In this document: positions 25,112 to 35,861 of the stretch, piece by piece | How the letters are laid out: the number at the start of each line of letters is the position of its first letter | How positions within the stretch are numbered: position 1 is the stretch's first letter | NCBI GenBank assembly: GCA_000729835.1 | Contig: JFHB01000059.1 | Location: forward strand, 62,001-126,000 | Origin: Atkinsonella hypoxylon | Lineage: Eukaryota > Ascomycota > Sordariomycetes > Hypocreales > Clavicipitaceae | Direction: 5' to 3' | Length of the DNA: 64,000 nucleotides | The notes under the pieces: generated by a model | The model's input: only the letters and a program-made list of their open reading frames with translations | Databases searched by the model: none | Told to the model about the DNA's origin: nothing | Translations under genes and position numbers: made by a program

Positions 25112-25163
25112 CGGGAACTGGAACTGGAGCTGGAACTGGAGCTGGAACCGGAGCTGGAGCTGA
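25112..25163. repeat. GGAACT/GGAGCT hexamer minisatellite
   Basis: About eight tandem 6-bp units alternating GGAACT, GGAGCT and GGAACC. In frame they would encode Glu-Leu repeats, but no gene encloses them. Confidence 0.85.
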
Positions 25164-25199
25164 CATGAGGCAACGAGGGCCCCTCTCGCATTGCCCATC

Positions 25200-26619
25200 A
25201 CCAGCAAGCCAGCCATCCATGATTACCATCTTGTCGTCCCTGCGCGACGTCGAAACCCTGCCTTCACCTTCACATCCAGTTCAGTCCCTGCCCTAAGGAG
25301 TATGCATTGGAGTATGCAGTGGAGGATGGAGACTGGACAACAGCCGCTAATATTTTGGGCCTTGCCCATCCGGCCCTTGTCCTGCCTGGCTCAAATCCAC
25401 CTCGACGTCTACCCACGTAAGTCCTTGTCCAGATTCACATCGACATCCACACCCCCCCCCCACCCCCCCCCCCCCCAACCCTCCTCCTCTTCCCCAGCCT
25501 ATCCGGCGGTTCTGCCACGGCCACGCCTGAGAGTCCTATTATGTATGTCGTTGTCGGAAGAGATGCCCTTTCGAATCGTTGGCGGTGCAGACAGACCCAG
25601 TGCCGCACAGCCGACGCTGTATTATTTAACAATCACCGTACCCCCCCCCCTCGTCACATCCCGCTTCCACCGATCTTGATATCTCATATTATCAAAACAT
25701 CTGGCCTCGATTTGCGTGCTAAACACACGTTCGCCCCCCCACCGCTATTTGCTGTCCTAGGAAGTCCTCGTTGGCTCCTGTCATTCGCTTACCGGGTGTT
25801 GTTGTGCTCGTTTCTTCTGCTGTTCAGTCGCCCATCCCCCACTTCCACCTATATCAGACTGATCTCTTCTCGATTTGCTTCTGAATGAGATCGAGTCTGC
25901 TTGTGTGCGAAGAAAGTCAAGAATCGCGGTTGCAGAGAGTTACGTCTCTTGAGTCAAGGACAGGAAAACTGTAAGAAAGGAAAGAACAGAAAGAAAACAA
26001 ATCCCAAACCGATTCTGCTCGGTTTGTCCAAGTCGTCGCCTGCCTCGCGGCCTCGCCCGAGACTCCATCCAAGACTACGAGAAATCCAATCCAGACAAAC
26101 CCGCCAGCATCCATGTTGCTGTAGTCTTGCTGATCCTTTTTCTTTTCTTTTTGGATTTTCCACCCACATTCGCTTTCTAAAAGAAAACACGTTCGCTTTA
26201 TTTTCCACGACTGGAAAATACGGAAGTAGCAAAGAGTCAAATTCAGCTCGACTTGCTACATCACGATCGCTACACCGTGATTCATCCAAGTATTCCAAGT
26301 TTCCGTCGCGAGTAGACTACCTGGTCAATTCTTCGGCTCGTGCATACCTGGTTAGACATCAATTTCGGTTTACGGCTGCTACGACTTGCTGCATAGACAC
26401 AACTGCGATTGCTTCGTGTGGCTCTAACGTTTTTAACGTATGTTGCTTTGAAATAACTACCGTTCCCACTCTTGTTTCAGCAATGACTTGTTTTGCTTTG
26501 ACCACAGGACTAATTGTGCATTAGGAGTTTTCGCTTCTTTATCACACTCTTGTTTTACTTTTTTTTTTTTTCACTTTTTTTTATTTTTTTTTTCCAACTC
26601 AGATCCAAAGCAAGATAAA
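25200..26619 (+). promoter_or_regulatory. Long pyrimidine-rich 5' region of the Zn2Cys6 gene, probable 5'-UTR intron
   Basis: Between the minisatellite and the ATG at 26620 lie C-only blocks (25452-25477), CT-rich stretches and, immediately before the start, a strong polypyrimidine tract ending CCAACTCAG at 26602. This is a near-ideal splice acceptor, suggesting an intron in the 5' UTR. A donor candidate is GTATGTTGC near 26439. No open frame here has domain support. Confidence 0.45.
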
Positions 26620-29053
26620 ATGGCTGGCCCTGGTGGTGGTCCCCCTCGTCGCAGGTTGGTACCCTTGTTGAAGCTTGACGAAGCACCGCGGGACCATGTC
26701 GTTCATGACGCTGACCAAGTATGAACTAGCCACACCAAATCTCGAAAGGGATGCGAGACATGCAAGCGACGACATATCCGCTGTGATGAAAACTTTCCTC
26801 AATGGTAAGTCTGAGTGTTGGTCCTTGCACACTTGATAGCAATCGATGGTCTGTCGAAAGAACCGAGAGAAGAACGAGAAAGAAAACCATAGACAGCAAT
26901 GATGGATTGCCTGAGCCTGCTTCAAAGCATATGCCTGGCACTATCCTGTCTCGCATCTTGACTAATACCACCATCTCACCAGCCGAAATTGCACCAAGCA
27001 CAAGATACGCTGTCCGTACAACGATGTACAGGTGCCCGACGCAGAGCGCTCTACCACCCCGGACAAACCTGACCTCATGTGGACGCCTCAAATCGAAGCG
27101 GCCATTGCTGAGTGGCAGGCGACCGGTGTTTTCCCCTTTCTATCCCTGCAGGTCTACCCGGCGCCCATCGCCGTCCTGTATTCTGTCGAGGATTTGCGCC
27201 TGATCTATCACGTTGCGAGCCTCTACAATCAGCTGTCCGCCATCGATGCCAATAATTTCACCCTGTGGACTCGTCATATTCCCACGTAAGTCATGCACAG
27301 TATCCTAGTGACCATGGCCTCTATGAGGAGATGAGATGGGAGAATATCCATTAGTACAAGCACGAAAGCACGACAACATTGCAGTCACTGACATGTTGCC
27401 TGCAGCCTCCTCAGGATCGGTGCCACGACTCCCTACGTCATGCACGCTCTGCTCGCCTTCTCTGCCATGCACATCGCATTCCTTACCGACTGCCCCTTGG
27501 TTGGTAGCATGGCATTTGAGCACCGGGGCATCGCCCTCAGTGGACTTCATGAGGCGATTGGCACCTTTTCTCGCGAGACATCGGATGCTATTTTGGCGGC
27601 CTCCCTCGTGCTTTCCTGGCAAGCTACGGACTGGTAAGCAAATTCGCAGATCTACTCTGCAACCTGCCGATCTTCACGTGTACAATTTATCACAAGACGG
27701 CTGACAACATGGATAGGCGCAGCTGGACTCAGCTGATGCAGGGAACCTCTACGGTACGTTAATGCCAAATTTGGGACCAAGGAATGGGCGCGGCCGTGGG
27801 TGGACGAGGATGACTTGGACTTGACGACATCCAGTCAACTATTTCCTTCGTTCTCGCTCATGCTGGCCACCATGGCCCAGTTCTTGTACCCCCGGTTTCC
27901 TTCCTGTTCCTGTTTCTGTTGCTCTCTTTTTGGAGCCTTAGCAGTCTTTGGGAATTTTTTTGCTAATATTCTCGGGTCGTACGTACAGGTCATTGAAGCC
28001 ATGGATGCATGGAAGCACGAGTCTCAGTTTGGCGACTTCATCGCCGAGAGCAGCACCTTTCCCACGGCTCCTCCATCTCCTGCCCCTGATCACAAGCCCA
28101 CTCAACCGCGGGATGAGGATCTCCAGGCTTTCCAGCGAACACTCGAACAGGTGCAAAAGGTCGAGGCTCACCTCAAGTACCACAAGGAAGAGACCACGCA
28201 AGTTCAGCACCTCATCGGCTTCCTCAAGGGCTCACGCAAGATTAGCCCCACGCTCTCCATCGCTCAACAGTACGAGCGTCTTCAGCCTCTGCGAACATGG
28301 CTCTTCTGGATGCCTGTCGGCTACCTTCAGAACTATCACGGCTCTGCCAACTCCCTTGTCGTCATCGCTCATCTCTATACCGTGGCTCTGCTTATGGAGC
28401 GTCTGTTCCCTGAGATTGGCGCCGCATACTTTGGCAGCTTATGCATCTCACCCATAGAGGAGATTGCTCGACGGTTGATGTCCATTAGTGTTGCTGGCGG
28501 TTCCGAGGGCGCCATTCGTCGAGAAAGTCCTCTCACCCTCATGGAATATCCCATCAACACGGTTGGTGAATTCCGCTCGCGCATGGGCTGGGTTCACCCC
28601 GAGAGGACGCGCTCGTTCCCTCAGTTTCACCCGCCCAACTTCCCGGTGAAGGAAGAGTACGCCATGCCTCCTGCTGCTCCTTCGCCGCACTTCATGCCGT
28701 ATAGCAATGTTTCCTTCAGCTATAGTACCGAGGAGATGCCTATGCTCAACAGTGCCGCCATCCCTGGAAGCCATTCTCACTCGGCAAGCCCGCTGGTGCT
28801 GTCGCCGCCCTTCTCCAGCCAACAATATCTTAGCGTCCCGTCGCCCTCGTACACCGGCGGCGGTGCCTACAGCCCTGCCTCGTCGACGATGGAAGGATCG
28901 GCTGCCTACAGCGACACGGAAGACTATGGATCGTACGAACTGCGAGGAAGCCCTGCCTACCACACCACTACTAGCCAGACCTCCATTTATAACGAAGCTC
29001 AGAGCAGCTACGGCCTAGGGTTCGTGACTCCCCACCAGCCTGTGTGGATCTAG
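26620..29053 (+). CDS. Zn(II)2Cys6 fungal transcription factor (UPC2-like architecture, 577 aa)
   Basis: Exons 26620-26654, 26730-26804, 26983-27285, 27415-27633, 27717-27753 and 27989-29053 keep one frame of 577 residues. The six zinc-ligand cysteines are at 20, 23, 30, 37, 40 and 47 (C-x2-C-x6-C-x6-C-x2-C-x6-C), completed only by joining exons 2 and 3, which supports the splice model. Basic residues precede and lie inside the cluster. The rest has the helical fungal-TF middle region (TPYVMHALLAFSAMHIAFLT, LSWQATDWRSW) seen in sterol-uptake-control-like regulators, then a Ser/Pro/Tyr-rich C-terminal tail suited to activation. Targets cannot be deduced. The fifth intron is long (235 nt) and much of it stays open in frame. 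A proline-rich frame after the stop (to 29469) may be an alternative last exon. Confidence 0.88.
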
Positions 29054-29163
29054 GCTCAGGCTCCTTTGCATGGCATAATCCTACACATCGGCACATCCTC
29101 CTTGCTATGCGTCCAGACAGGGACATTATCGCATTGACTCGTTTTCTTCTCTTTCTCTTCAGG

Positions 29164-29469
29164 CACTCAGTCCCAAACACGCCGACGCTTCCCTCACCGG
29201 AGGATCCTGCCATGTGCGCGGCTGGAGTCCCATTTCCAATACTCAGTACTGAGCAATGGGGGATGCTTCCGATGCCCGAGTCTCCCGTCCCTTCTCATAG
29301 CGCGCCGCTGTCTCGACATCGCCATACACCTTCGGTCCCGTCGACTGCGCCGCATCCTTCTTCGCCGCTGGCCCAGGCTCCTCTTGTTCCCTCGCCCAAT
29401 AGCATGCCGAACGTGCTCGCGGATGCAAAAGGCAAAGGACCAGCCCAGGCCTACAAGCCTCCCCAGTAG
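29164..29469 (+). CDS. Possible alternative or additional last exon of the Zn2Cys6 gene
   Basis: After the stop at 29051-29053 an acceptor-like TCTTCTCTTTCTCTTCAG ends at 29161-29163. The following frame, open to TAG at 29467-29469, has coding-like composition (Pro/Ser-rich, PFPILSTEQWGMLPMPESPVP, ending KGPAQAYKPPQ). A weak donor at ..CAGCCTGT|GTGGAT just before the stop would join in phase and replace the last two residues with about 100 new ones. The donor is poor, so this could be 3' UTR or a second isoform. Confidence 0.4.
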   Translation, partial: HSVPNTPTLPSPEDPAMCAAGVPFPILSTEQWGMLPMPESPVPSHSAPLSRHRHTPSVPSTAPHPSSPLAQAPLVPSPNSMPNVLADAKGKGPAQAYKPPQ

Positions 29470-31518
29470 TGGAATCGATGATGGCTGTTACAGCTAGAAT
29501 GAACTACCTCCCCTTTGCCTTTTTGGATCTGAGTTACTTCCCCAGTTTTCTGTTTCTCTCGCGTTTCGTCTGATTTCCCGGCCCTTTTACTCGACTCTTT
29601 GACGCAGACGCGCCATATACACTACATTCCTTCCACACTCGCTAAATCAAACATTTATCCGAACTGCCAGTTGCAAGAAGTCCATGATCACCAGCGTGGC
29701 CTGGTAGTCTGAATCATTCTTATCTGGACAACCTACACTCGTTTGAAAAAAAAAAAAAAACCCCGAGTTGATCTCGACGACTATCCTTTACGATGCGCAC
29801 TTTATCAAGTACCATCGGAAAAATAATACCCTATGACTTAATACGCAACATTCCTTTTACGACGATGATACCACATTTTACGACAATCTTTTCTGCATTC
29901 AGTATCGATACCCAGCATCATTAGGATGAAAAACACTCCTTACGTCAAACGTTACATTATAGACATACACTCCTTACGGACATTGCACAAAACCATTTTA
30001 GCGAGATACATGGCGACGGATTACATAACACTGCATTAGCGAAAGCACACATTTTGGGTTTTAGCGCCTTCACATAGTGAGACGCGACTTTGGATACCGC
30101 AAGGCGTTTCGAAGGAGTCTTGGGTTTTTATTTTTAATTTTTTTAATTGTAGTTCTCCAGAAGCGGAGTCATTCTGCCGCGAGTCTGATTTATTTGGAAG
30201 AGCAAGCAGGCATTTGAATTGGAGTCTTGACCGTGTTTTTTCGTACCTATGTACGTCTTGGAAGAAAGGAAAGGGAATAATGGGATGTTTTTGGCTGTTG
30301 ATTTGTTGAGTGCATCTGGTAGAGCTTCTAGTTCCAGTCGAGGTTGAAGCGATTCACCTGGATGAATAATACCTTGTGCTACATATGCTATAACTGAGTG
30401 TCTGATGCTGTGAGTCAATGGCCTTGCAGGTGTGTAAATGGGTTTTTTTTTTCTTTTTTTTTTGGGGGGGGGGGACTGGCACCTGCCCTTGCTTGCAAAT
30501 GGATCCATGCTCATAAAGATGGCGGGAATGTAATAGATGTTTATATACATACAGCGGATGTAATAGATGTTTGTACAAATGCAGATGTACTAGATGTGTC
30601 AATGACTACAGGTTCAATAAATCCATGTTCAAGAGTAAGGAATATAGATGCATGTTCATATGCAGCACGTGCGATAGATCTTATATACAGTGTACGTACT
30701 ACATGTCAATATACAGGTTAAATAAATCAATGTGAATAGAGTGGTATGCAGCAGAGATCCCATATTAATTAAAAAATAGCAGAATGGAACAGTTCATAGC
30801 GGGAATAAGACAAGTCAAGTACAGCCAACGTGAGTACAAGAAATACCCATCTACAGCGCCGTAGTATCTATCGGATAAAGCATAGAAGGTCCGGCCCAAC
30901 TCCCTCGCATCGAGCAAGCAAGCAAGGCAACTTCATAAAATGTATTCATAGCTATAGGATTCCAGCGTAATGCATCCCTCAAAATCCAGACAAAGAACCC
31001 TTTTCCCCTAACAATCCAAATTTCAAAGCCAAAGAAACTAGGCGCAAGTACATATCCTGCCTTGCAAGAATGGGCTGCCGTGGTCTTAGTGCAGATCCGC
31101 TGCCTGGTATCAAACAGGCTACAAGAGATTCTGAACAGGTGATGCCTCTGGCTGTGAAAGGGTATATCACTGGTCACCATGCCTTACACCGCTTTGCCTC
31201 GGTCAAGACTTGACTGGGATTGGTTCCTTCCACAATGCAAATATGGAAACCAAGAAAAAAGAGTGAGCTTCGTATCGACAAAAACAAAAACAAAAACAAA
31301 AAAAAAAACGTGCTGGTCCAATGTTATACAAAACGCCAAGCGCCTAGGCCGTTGTTGCAACTTTTGTACGTGCGTGCTGTGCTGCCGATCCAACTTCCAA
31401 CTTCAACCTTCCAACTCCCACTCCGACTCCAAGTCTGTTTTAGACTACGTTCCCCAAAAAAATGACACTTGAAATCGGTATTCTACTACAAAAGAAACGT
31501 CGTTACCGAAACTGGAAA
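29470..31518. other. Intergenic (convergent 3' ends, about 2 kb)
   Basis: No supportable gene. A T/A-rich stretch, an A14 tract near 29747-29760, a T/G run at about 30442-30475 and many short ATG-to-stop frames. A degenerate ATGTAATAGATGTTT..AATAGATG-type repetition is visible around 30520-30660. Confidence 0.5.
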
Positions 31519-33245
31519 TTACAAGGATGCATCGTCAGTCGCTGACTCGGCCCCTGAGCTGGGTCGACGTTGGGTACCAGCGCCTTCTCGAACGGCGTCA
31601 ACATAACTTGGAACTGGAGGCTGAGGCTGCTGAGTTGTAGACTGCGTCCGTGGAGTAATTGTAGCTGAAGAGCTTCCCCGGCTCCGATTCATGACCTCGA
31701 TCAATGGAGCCTCCTCTTCGCTGTCGGTGCTGTATCGTTGGTTATCCCCAGAGTCAGAGTGAGGCGGGCTTGCGTATTCGGGAGGTGGGTTGGTGGCATC
31801 CTCCAGATGCAGATGGAAAGGATTCTCGTCGTGATACTCGTCCTGCCGATAGTTATTGCTCGGGCCGGCGCTGCCACTAGCCTCGCCACCTTCACCGTTC
31901 GGAACTAGCTGGGCCAAGGAAATGTCGGTCGGACTTCGGATTGGGCCAGGGCTGGTGGGTGCTAGAGATCTAAAGTTTCCACTGCGTGTACGTCCGTGGC
32001 CGGGGTTCAAACTGTTGCTTGGTCTAACGACGTAGGGGGAGCCGCTGACAGATTGGCGATGAGGCTGTCCATGGCAAGAAGTCATCCAGTCTTTCATGCC
32101 AGTCTCCAAAAGAATGCTGCCCTGCTCTGAGCCGTATGGCGGCGGCGGCGCCAGACTGCCGGTGACGGGAGCCAACCCCCATTTTTTCACATTGGCTTCG
32201 ATAAAAACAAAGCCAGATTGACCCAGGTTGACGTGTACAATTGCTGGACCAGTAGCACCGATTGCTGGAAAAAAGTTTTGCGATTTAAGACCGTGAACAA
32301 CTTCCTCGTATCGTTTCCCATTCCGGGTGAAAAAGATAGCGCCAGTTCTGGGACGATACCCAACGCCCACAACATCACCTTGGACCAGTCGGGGGCCATA
32401 TGGTGTGGAGCTAAACGGTTGATTGTAGTGTCGAGAGCCATCTGAGAAATAGGCGGCTGAATATTTGTGGTAACCTATAGTAATGAGTTAATTGCTAGAT
32501 TGCTAGTGCTAATTCTATTCAGCCACCAAATATGGAGAACCAACGGTGAAAGCATTGCAGCCCCCGTGTTGCCCTTTCCACAAAAAAAAGGTAAAGAAAA
32601 AGTACAGGTAAAAACGTACCTGGTAGCCGGAACAACGGATAAGGCTTGGTGCACATTCCGATACTCAGCAGGGTAGTCTCAGGCTTCTCGTAAATCTTGG
32701 CTTCCCAGTAATATACATCATTTTGCTTGGGAACCGGCAAGTTGCTCATGACTGTGCATTCCGAATCAAAAAACTCAATCTCAGTGCGAGCTTCGACAAA
32801 ACAATTGGCGACTTCCAACTCGGGTTCAAACTCCCATGCCGACACGCCCTTCTCTTGGATCGCAAGGTACTGTGATAAGGATATATCTGTAGGCAACGAC
32901 TCGGGCGGGTTCGCAGTGACGAAAGCTATCCACAGTGGTCAGTCTTCACCCTGCATGGGCAAGAGTCGTCGACAGAAGAGACATACCCTTTGCTCTCAAG
33001 TATTCCGTCCGCGCCATATCGTCCATGGTCTGCAGCGCTTCAGCCTCCTCCCTCGCAAACGCTTGCTCGTCGTCATATTCGCCAGGCCGTCCCAGACGGT
33101 CCAATATGATTCGGCCAGAGCCCGCACATCCGGAAGCCCAAAAGACAAAGACGACCAGAGCAATCAGGACGATGGAGCCAAAAGAGGACACGAGGCCAAT
33201 GATGACGCCAGTAAAGGCAGAGGAGGGCGGCTCGGTAAGTGTCAT
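31519..33245 (-). CDS. SSH4/EAR1-type SPRY-domain membrane protein, Rsp5 adaptor (506 aa)
   Basis: Exons 33245-32987, 32925-32620 and 32474-31519 give 506 residues. The first in-frame ATG (33245) was chosen because the longer frame has only TTG upstream. Residues 12-36 form one membrane segment (GVIIGLVSSFGSIVLIALVV). Next come a cytosolic linker, YLRAKAFVTANPPESLPTDIS, and a SPRY domain at about 130-290 (YYWEAKIYEKPE, LSIGMCTKPYPLFRLPG, GDVVGVGYRPRTGAIFFTRNG). C-terminal PY-type motifs PPPPY (about 299), PPEY (about 420) and PPVPSY (about 479) would bind WW domains. Yeast Ssh4 and Ear1 have this order and recruit the ubiquitin ligase Rsp5 to endosomal and vacuolar membrane cargo. The same role is inferred here. 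Confidence 0.9.
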
Positions 33246-34739
33246 GATGAATGAACCAAGCGTGACCACCACCAAGCCATGTACGAGGGAGCGAGCGAGC
33301 GGGCTCAAGTCAAATGGTAGTTTGTTAGGCCGTGCAAAGACGACAAGGCGGCGAGCGCCACTGGGATTCGAAGTGGCAGCGCTCTTTTGACTTTATTTTG
33401 TTTCGTTCTTTTTTTGTTCTTTTTTTTTTAAATCGGTTGGTTGTTGCACAAGTTGGATGCGATGTGTTGAGGTTTGGAACGACAAAGGGATCACGAGACT
33501 CGGTCGATCGTCGTCATCAGCCAACAGGAAGGTGGGCAGCAGGACCCCAATCGTCAGCGAACTAAAAGGGTGGTACAGCAGAAGGTTGTCGCAGGGCTAT
33601 GTGCTGTCAACAAAGCAGTCCGAGTATCAAGAAAAAATATACGCCGAGGGAATTGTCAAAAGCAAAGCGGGAAGAAGATTCCGAAGCGACCGCCAGCGGA
33701 GAATAGGGGAAATGGAAAGTCGACGGATGATGCTGCTGAAGGATTGAGTGAGGATGATGCAAGATCAAGAGTGGGAAGTGCGGTCTAAGGCGAATCGCAG
33801 GTGGATGACGGCTGGCGGGCTCTGGATTGGTCGGGATCTGGTTTTGCCACAGCAAGCGTGAGAGGTGGGTGGAGACCCCGGGGGGGGGGGGGGGCAGGCG
33901 CTTTGCGGCAAAACGAGGGCAGGCAGCTGCGCAGCAGATAACGCAGCTGGACGCAAAGAAGCAAAGAGGCAAAGCTGCGAATGAGTGGCAGAAAACGACG
34001 ACAGATTGCTGGGGAGGAGAAAAAAAATAATAATAAAATAAAAATAAAATGAAATAAAAGGCACCCCAGGCGGGCAGGTACTGCCTTGTGCCAATGCAAA
34101 TGCGCCTCGATCCGTCGTTTCGTAAACAGAAACAAAAGGTTGATGGAGAGACAACGTTTGTTCGGTTCAGCCACGCAGACGAGGAACTACTAACTACCTA
34201 GGTAGCTACCTGCCTAGGTAGGTACTTGACAGTGGAATACAGACGCCAACTGGCCCCACGACAGCAACTGCGCGCCCGTAACAGTGCGCCAGTGCGCCAA
34301 CTCCAACTTGACTGACTCCCCTCCCTGCAGCGGCGGCTGACACAGCGCGAGACAGCGCGACACAGATCAAATCATGTTTCAACTCTCACCCTGCACCCAA
34401 ACCTCACATCCACACCCACAATCATGCGAGAGCAAAACCCAGGACATTAAGCCACCGAACCCACCATACACGACCGGCATACACGATCCTCATCGTCAGT
34501 ACAATGGCTCCATCCATGTTAGCAACATCATATGCAAACTGTCGTCACGGCATCTTCACATGTATCCATCCCATGACAATGACAAACTCCAAGGCATCAT
34601 CTACAAGTCGAACTAACGCAGTGTTGCTACGGACGACATGTCATCATTTTACCTAGTCTGGAATACATTCTTCCTATGCCTCGTCAATCAACCTACCCAA
34701 CCACGTCATGCCTATCGAATATACGTCCCGAACAATCAT
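33246..34739. other. Intergenic (promoter of the SPRY gene; 3' flank of the membrane protein gene)
   Basis: No supportable gene. A G14-15 block lies at about 33880-33895, an AATAAAATAAAATAA-type stretch near 34024-34060 and palindromic CCTAGGTAGC/CCTAGGTAGG at 34196-34225. Confidence 0.5.
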
Positions 34740-35861
34740 CTACAACTCGTCATCGTGACCTCTCCCGCGTCTGTATCCTCCTCTCCGAGCCCTCCTCTCC
34801 TCTCTCTCGCGCTCCCTGTCGCTGCCCTGTCCCTTCACCTCAGACCTAGCATGGTGATGCGACCTGCTTCCCATGTCGCTGCCCTCCAACAAGCTCTCCG
34901 TCGCAGCACTCTGACTCGCCTCTGGTCGATCATAACTAAAGACCCGTCGCGAGGACCGACTCTGCTCTCTGAGCCGTCTTGCCTCGGCGCGAATTCGCTC
35001 CGACTCGCGCTGTGCATTTCGGTCCGCAGTAGAATACACCTTGCGAATGGCGCTACTATTCTTCGTCGCAGGCGTTGCAGGAGGCGTCGTCTGGCGATTC
35101 GACAAGAGTGCCGACGAGACCGTCGAGTCTGAAGGGTTCGTCGATCCATCCCATTGTGATCCATCAGATTCTTTATTCAAGCCACCCACGCGAGCCACCT
35201 TTTCGTGCCGGTAATTACGCAGTTCCTTCATAGCTGCCTTTTCCGCCATCTCATCTGCCACGCCGTCCTCTCCCACATGGCGCTTCGAGCTCGTCTTCTC
35301 ACCGCGTCTCTTGCGACGCTCGCGATCCCGCTGCTCCTGCTTGGCGCGGCGCTTCTCTCGCGCCGCAATATCACTTGCGCCGGCCGTCACACCGCTTAGT
35401 CCTGTGCTCTCCGTGACGACGGTGGTGGTATCATCTTCGCGAACGTCCTTGTAGACGCTGCCGCCGCCAAGATTGGTAGACCGTGTGGCACCGGATAGGA
35501 GAGTTCCGTTCGGCCCTTTTCGTCGCAATACCGTAGACTTGTATTCTTCCCAGTCTCCCTTTTTGAAGTAAAAGCCACCGTTTTTGGCCCAGAAGAAAAA
35601 CCAAATTCCCGCTACAACAAAGACCACGCCTATGAGGGCGAACAGGATGAAAAAACCGACGTTGTTGATATCATGGGGATCTAGGACACCACGGTGCGGA
35701 TCTGGCCTTGATTTCTCATCTCGAGCAAACAGACGTCCTGCCTCCCCGAGGGGGCCATCTATCGCGCCGCCGGCAAGGCTGTCAGGAGGAACGACATTGG
35801 TATCGCTGATCGAGGGAATGAATTCCCGGATAGAGTGCATCAGCACGAGAGCCGGAGCCAT
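34740..35861 (-). CDS. Single-pass membrane protein with charged C-terminal tail, unknown function (373 aa)
   Basis: Single exon. The ATG at 35861 is used because the longer frame starts only at GTG. Residues 1-67 are soluble with little charge. Residues 68-91 are a strong membrane helix (GFFILFALIGVVFVVAGIWFFFW). It is followed by KNGGFYFKKGDWEEYKS and then a long basic, Arg/Glu-rich region with coiled-coil-like stretches (REKRRAKQEQRDRERRKRRGE) and an Arg/Gly/His-rich end. There is no signal peptide-like start, so the topology is probably N-out/C-in by positive-inside reasoning. I do not recognise a named family; it looks like a conserved filamentous-fungal protein. Confidence 0.7.
   Translation of the reverse strand: MAPALVLMHSIREFIPSISDTNVVPPDSLAGGAIDGPLGEAGRLFARDEKSRPDPHRGVLDPHDINNVGFFILFALIGVVFVVAGIWFFFWAKNGGFYFKKGDWEEYKSTVLRRKGPNGTLLSGATRSTNLGGGSVYKDVREDDTTTVVTESTGLSGVTAGASDIAAREKRRAKQEQRDRERRKRRGEKTSSKRHVGEDGVADEMAEKAAMKELRNYRHEKVARVGGLNKESDGSQWDGSTNPSDSTVSSALLSNRQTTPPATPATKNSSAIRKVYSTADRNAQRESERIRAEARRLREQSRSSRRVFSYDRPEASQSAATESLLEGSDMGSRSHHHARSEVKGQGSDREREREERRARRGGYRRGRGHDDEL

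Noticed and set aside
25901..26524. 207-codon open frame upstream of the Zn2Cys6 gene
   Set aside because: It starts at TTG, has no domain, and its composition follows CT-rich leader DNA; it is more likely 5' UTR.
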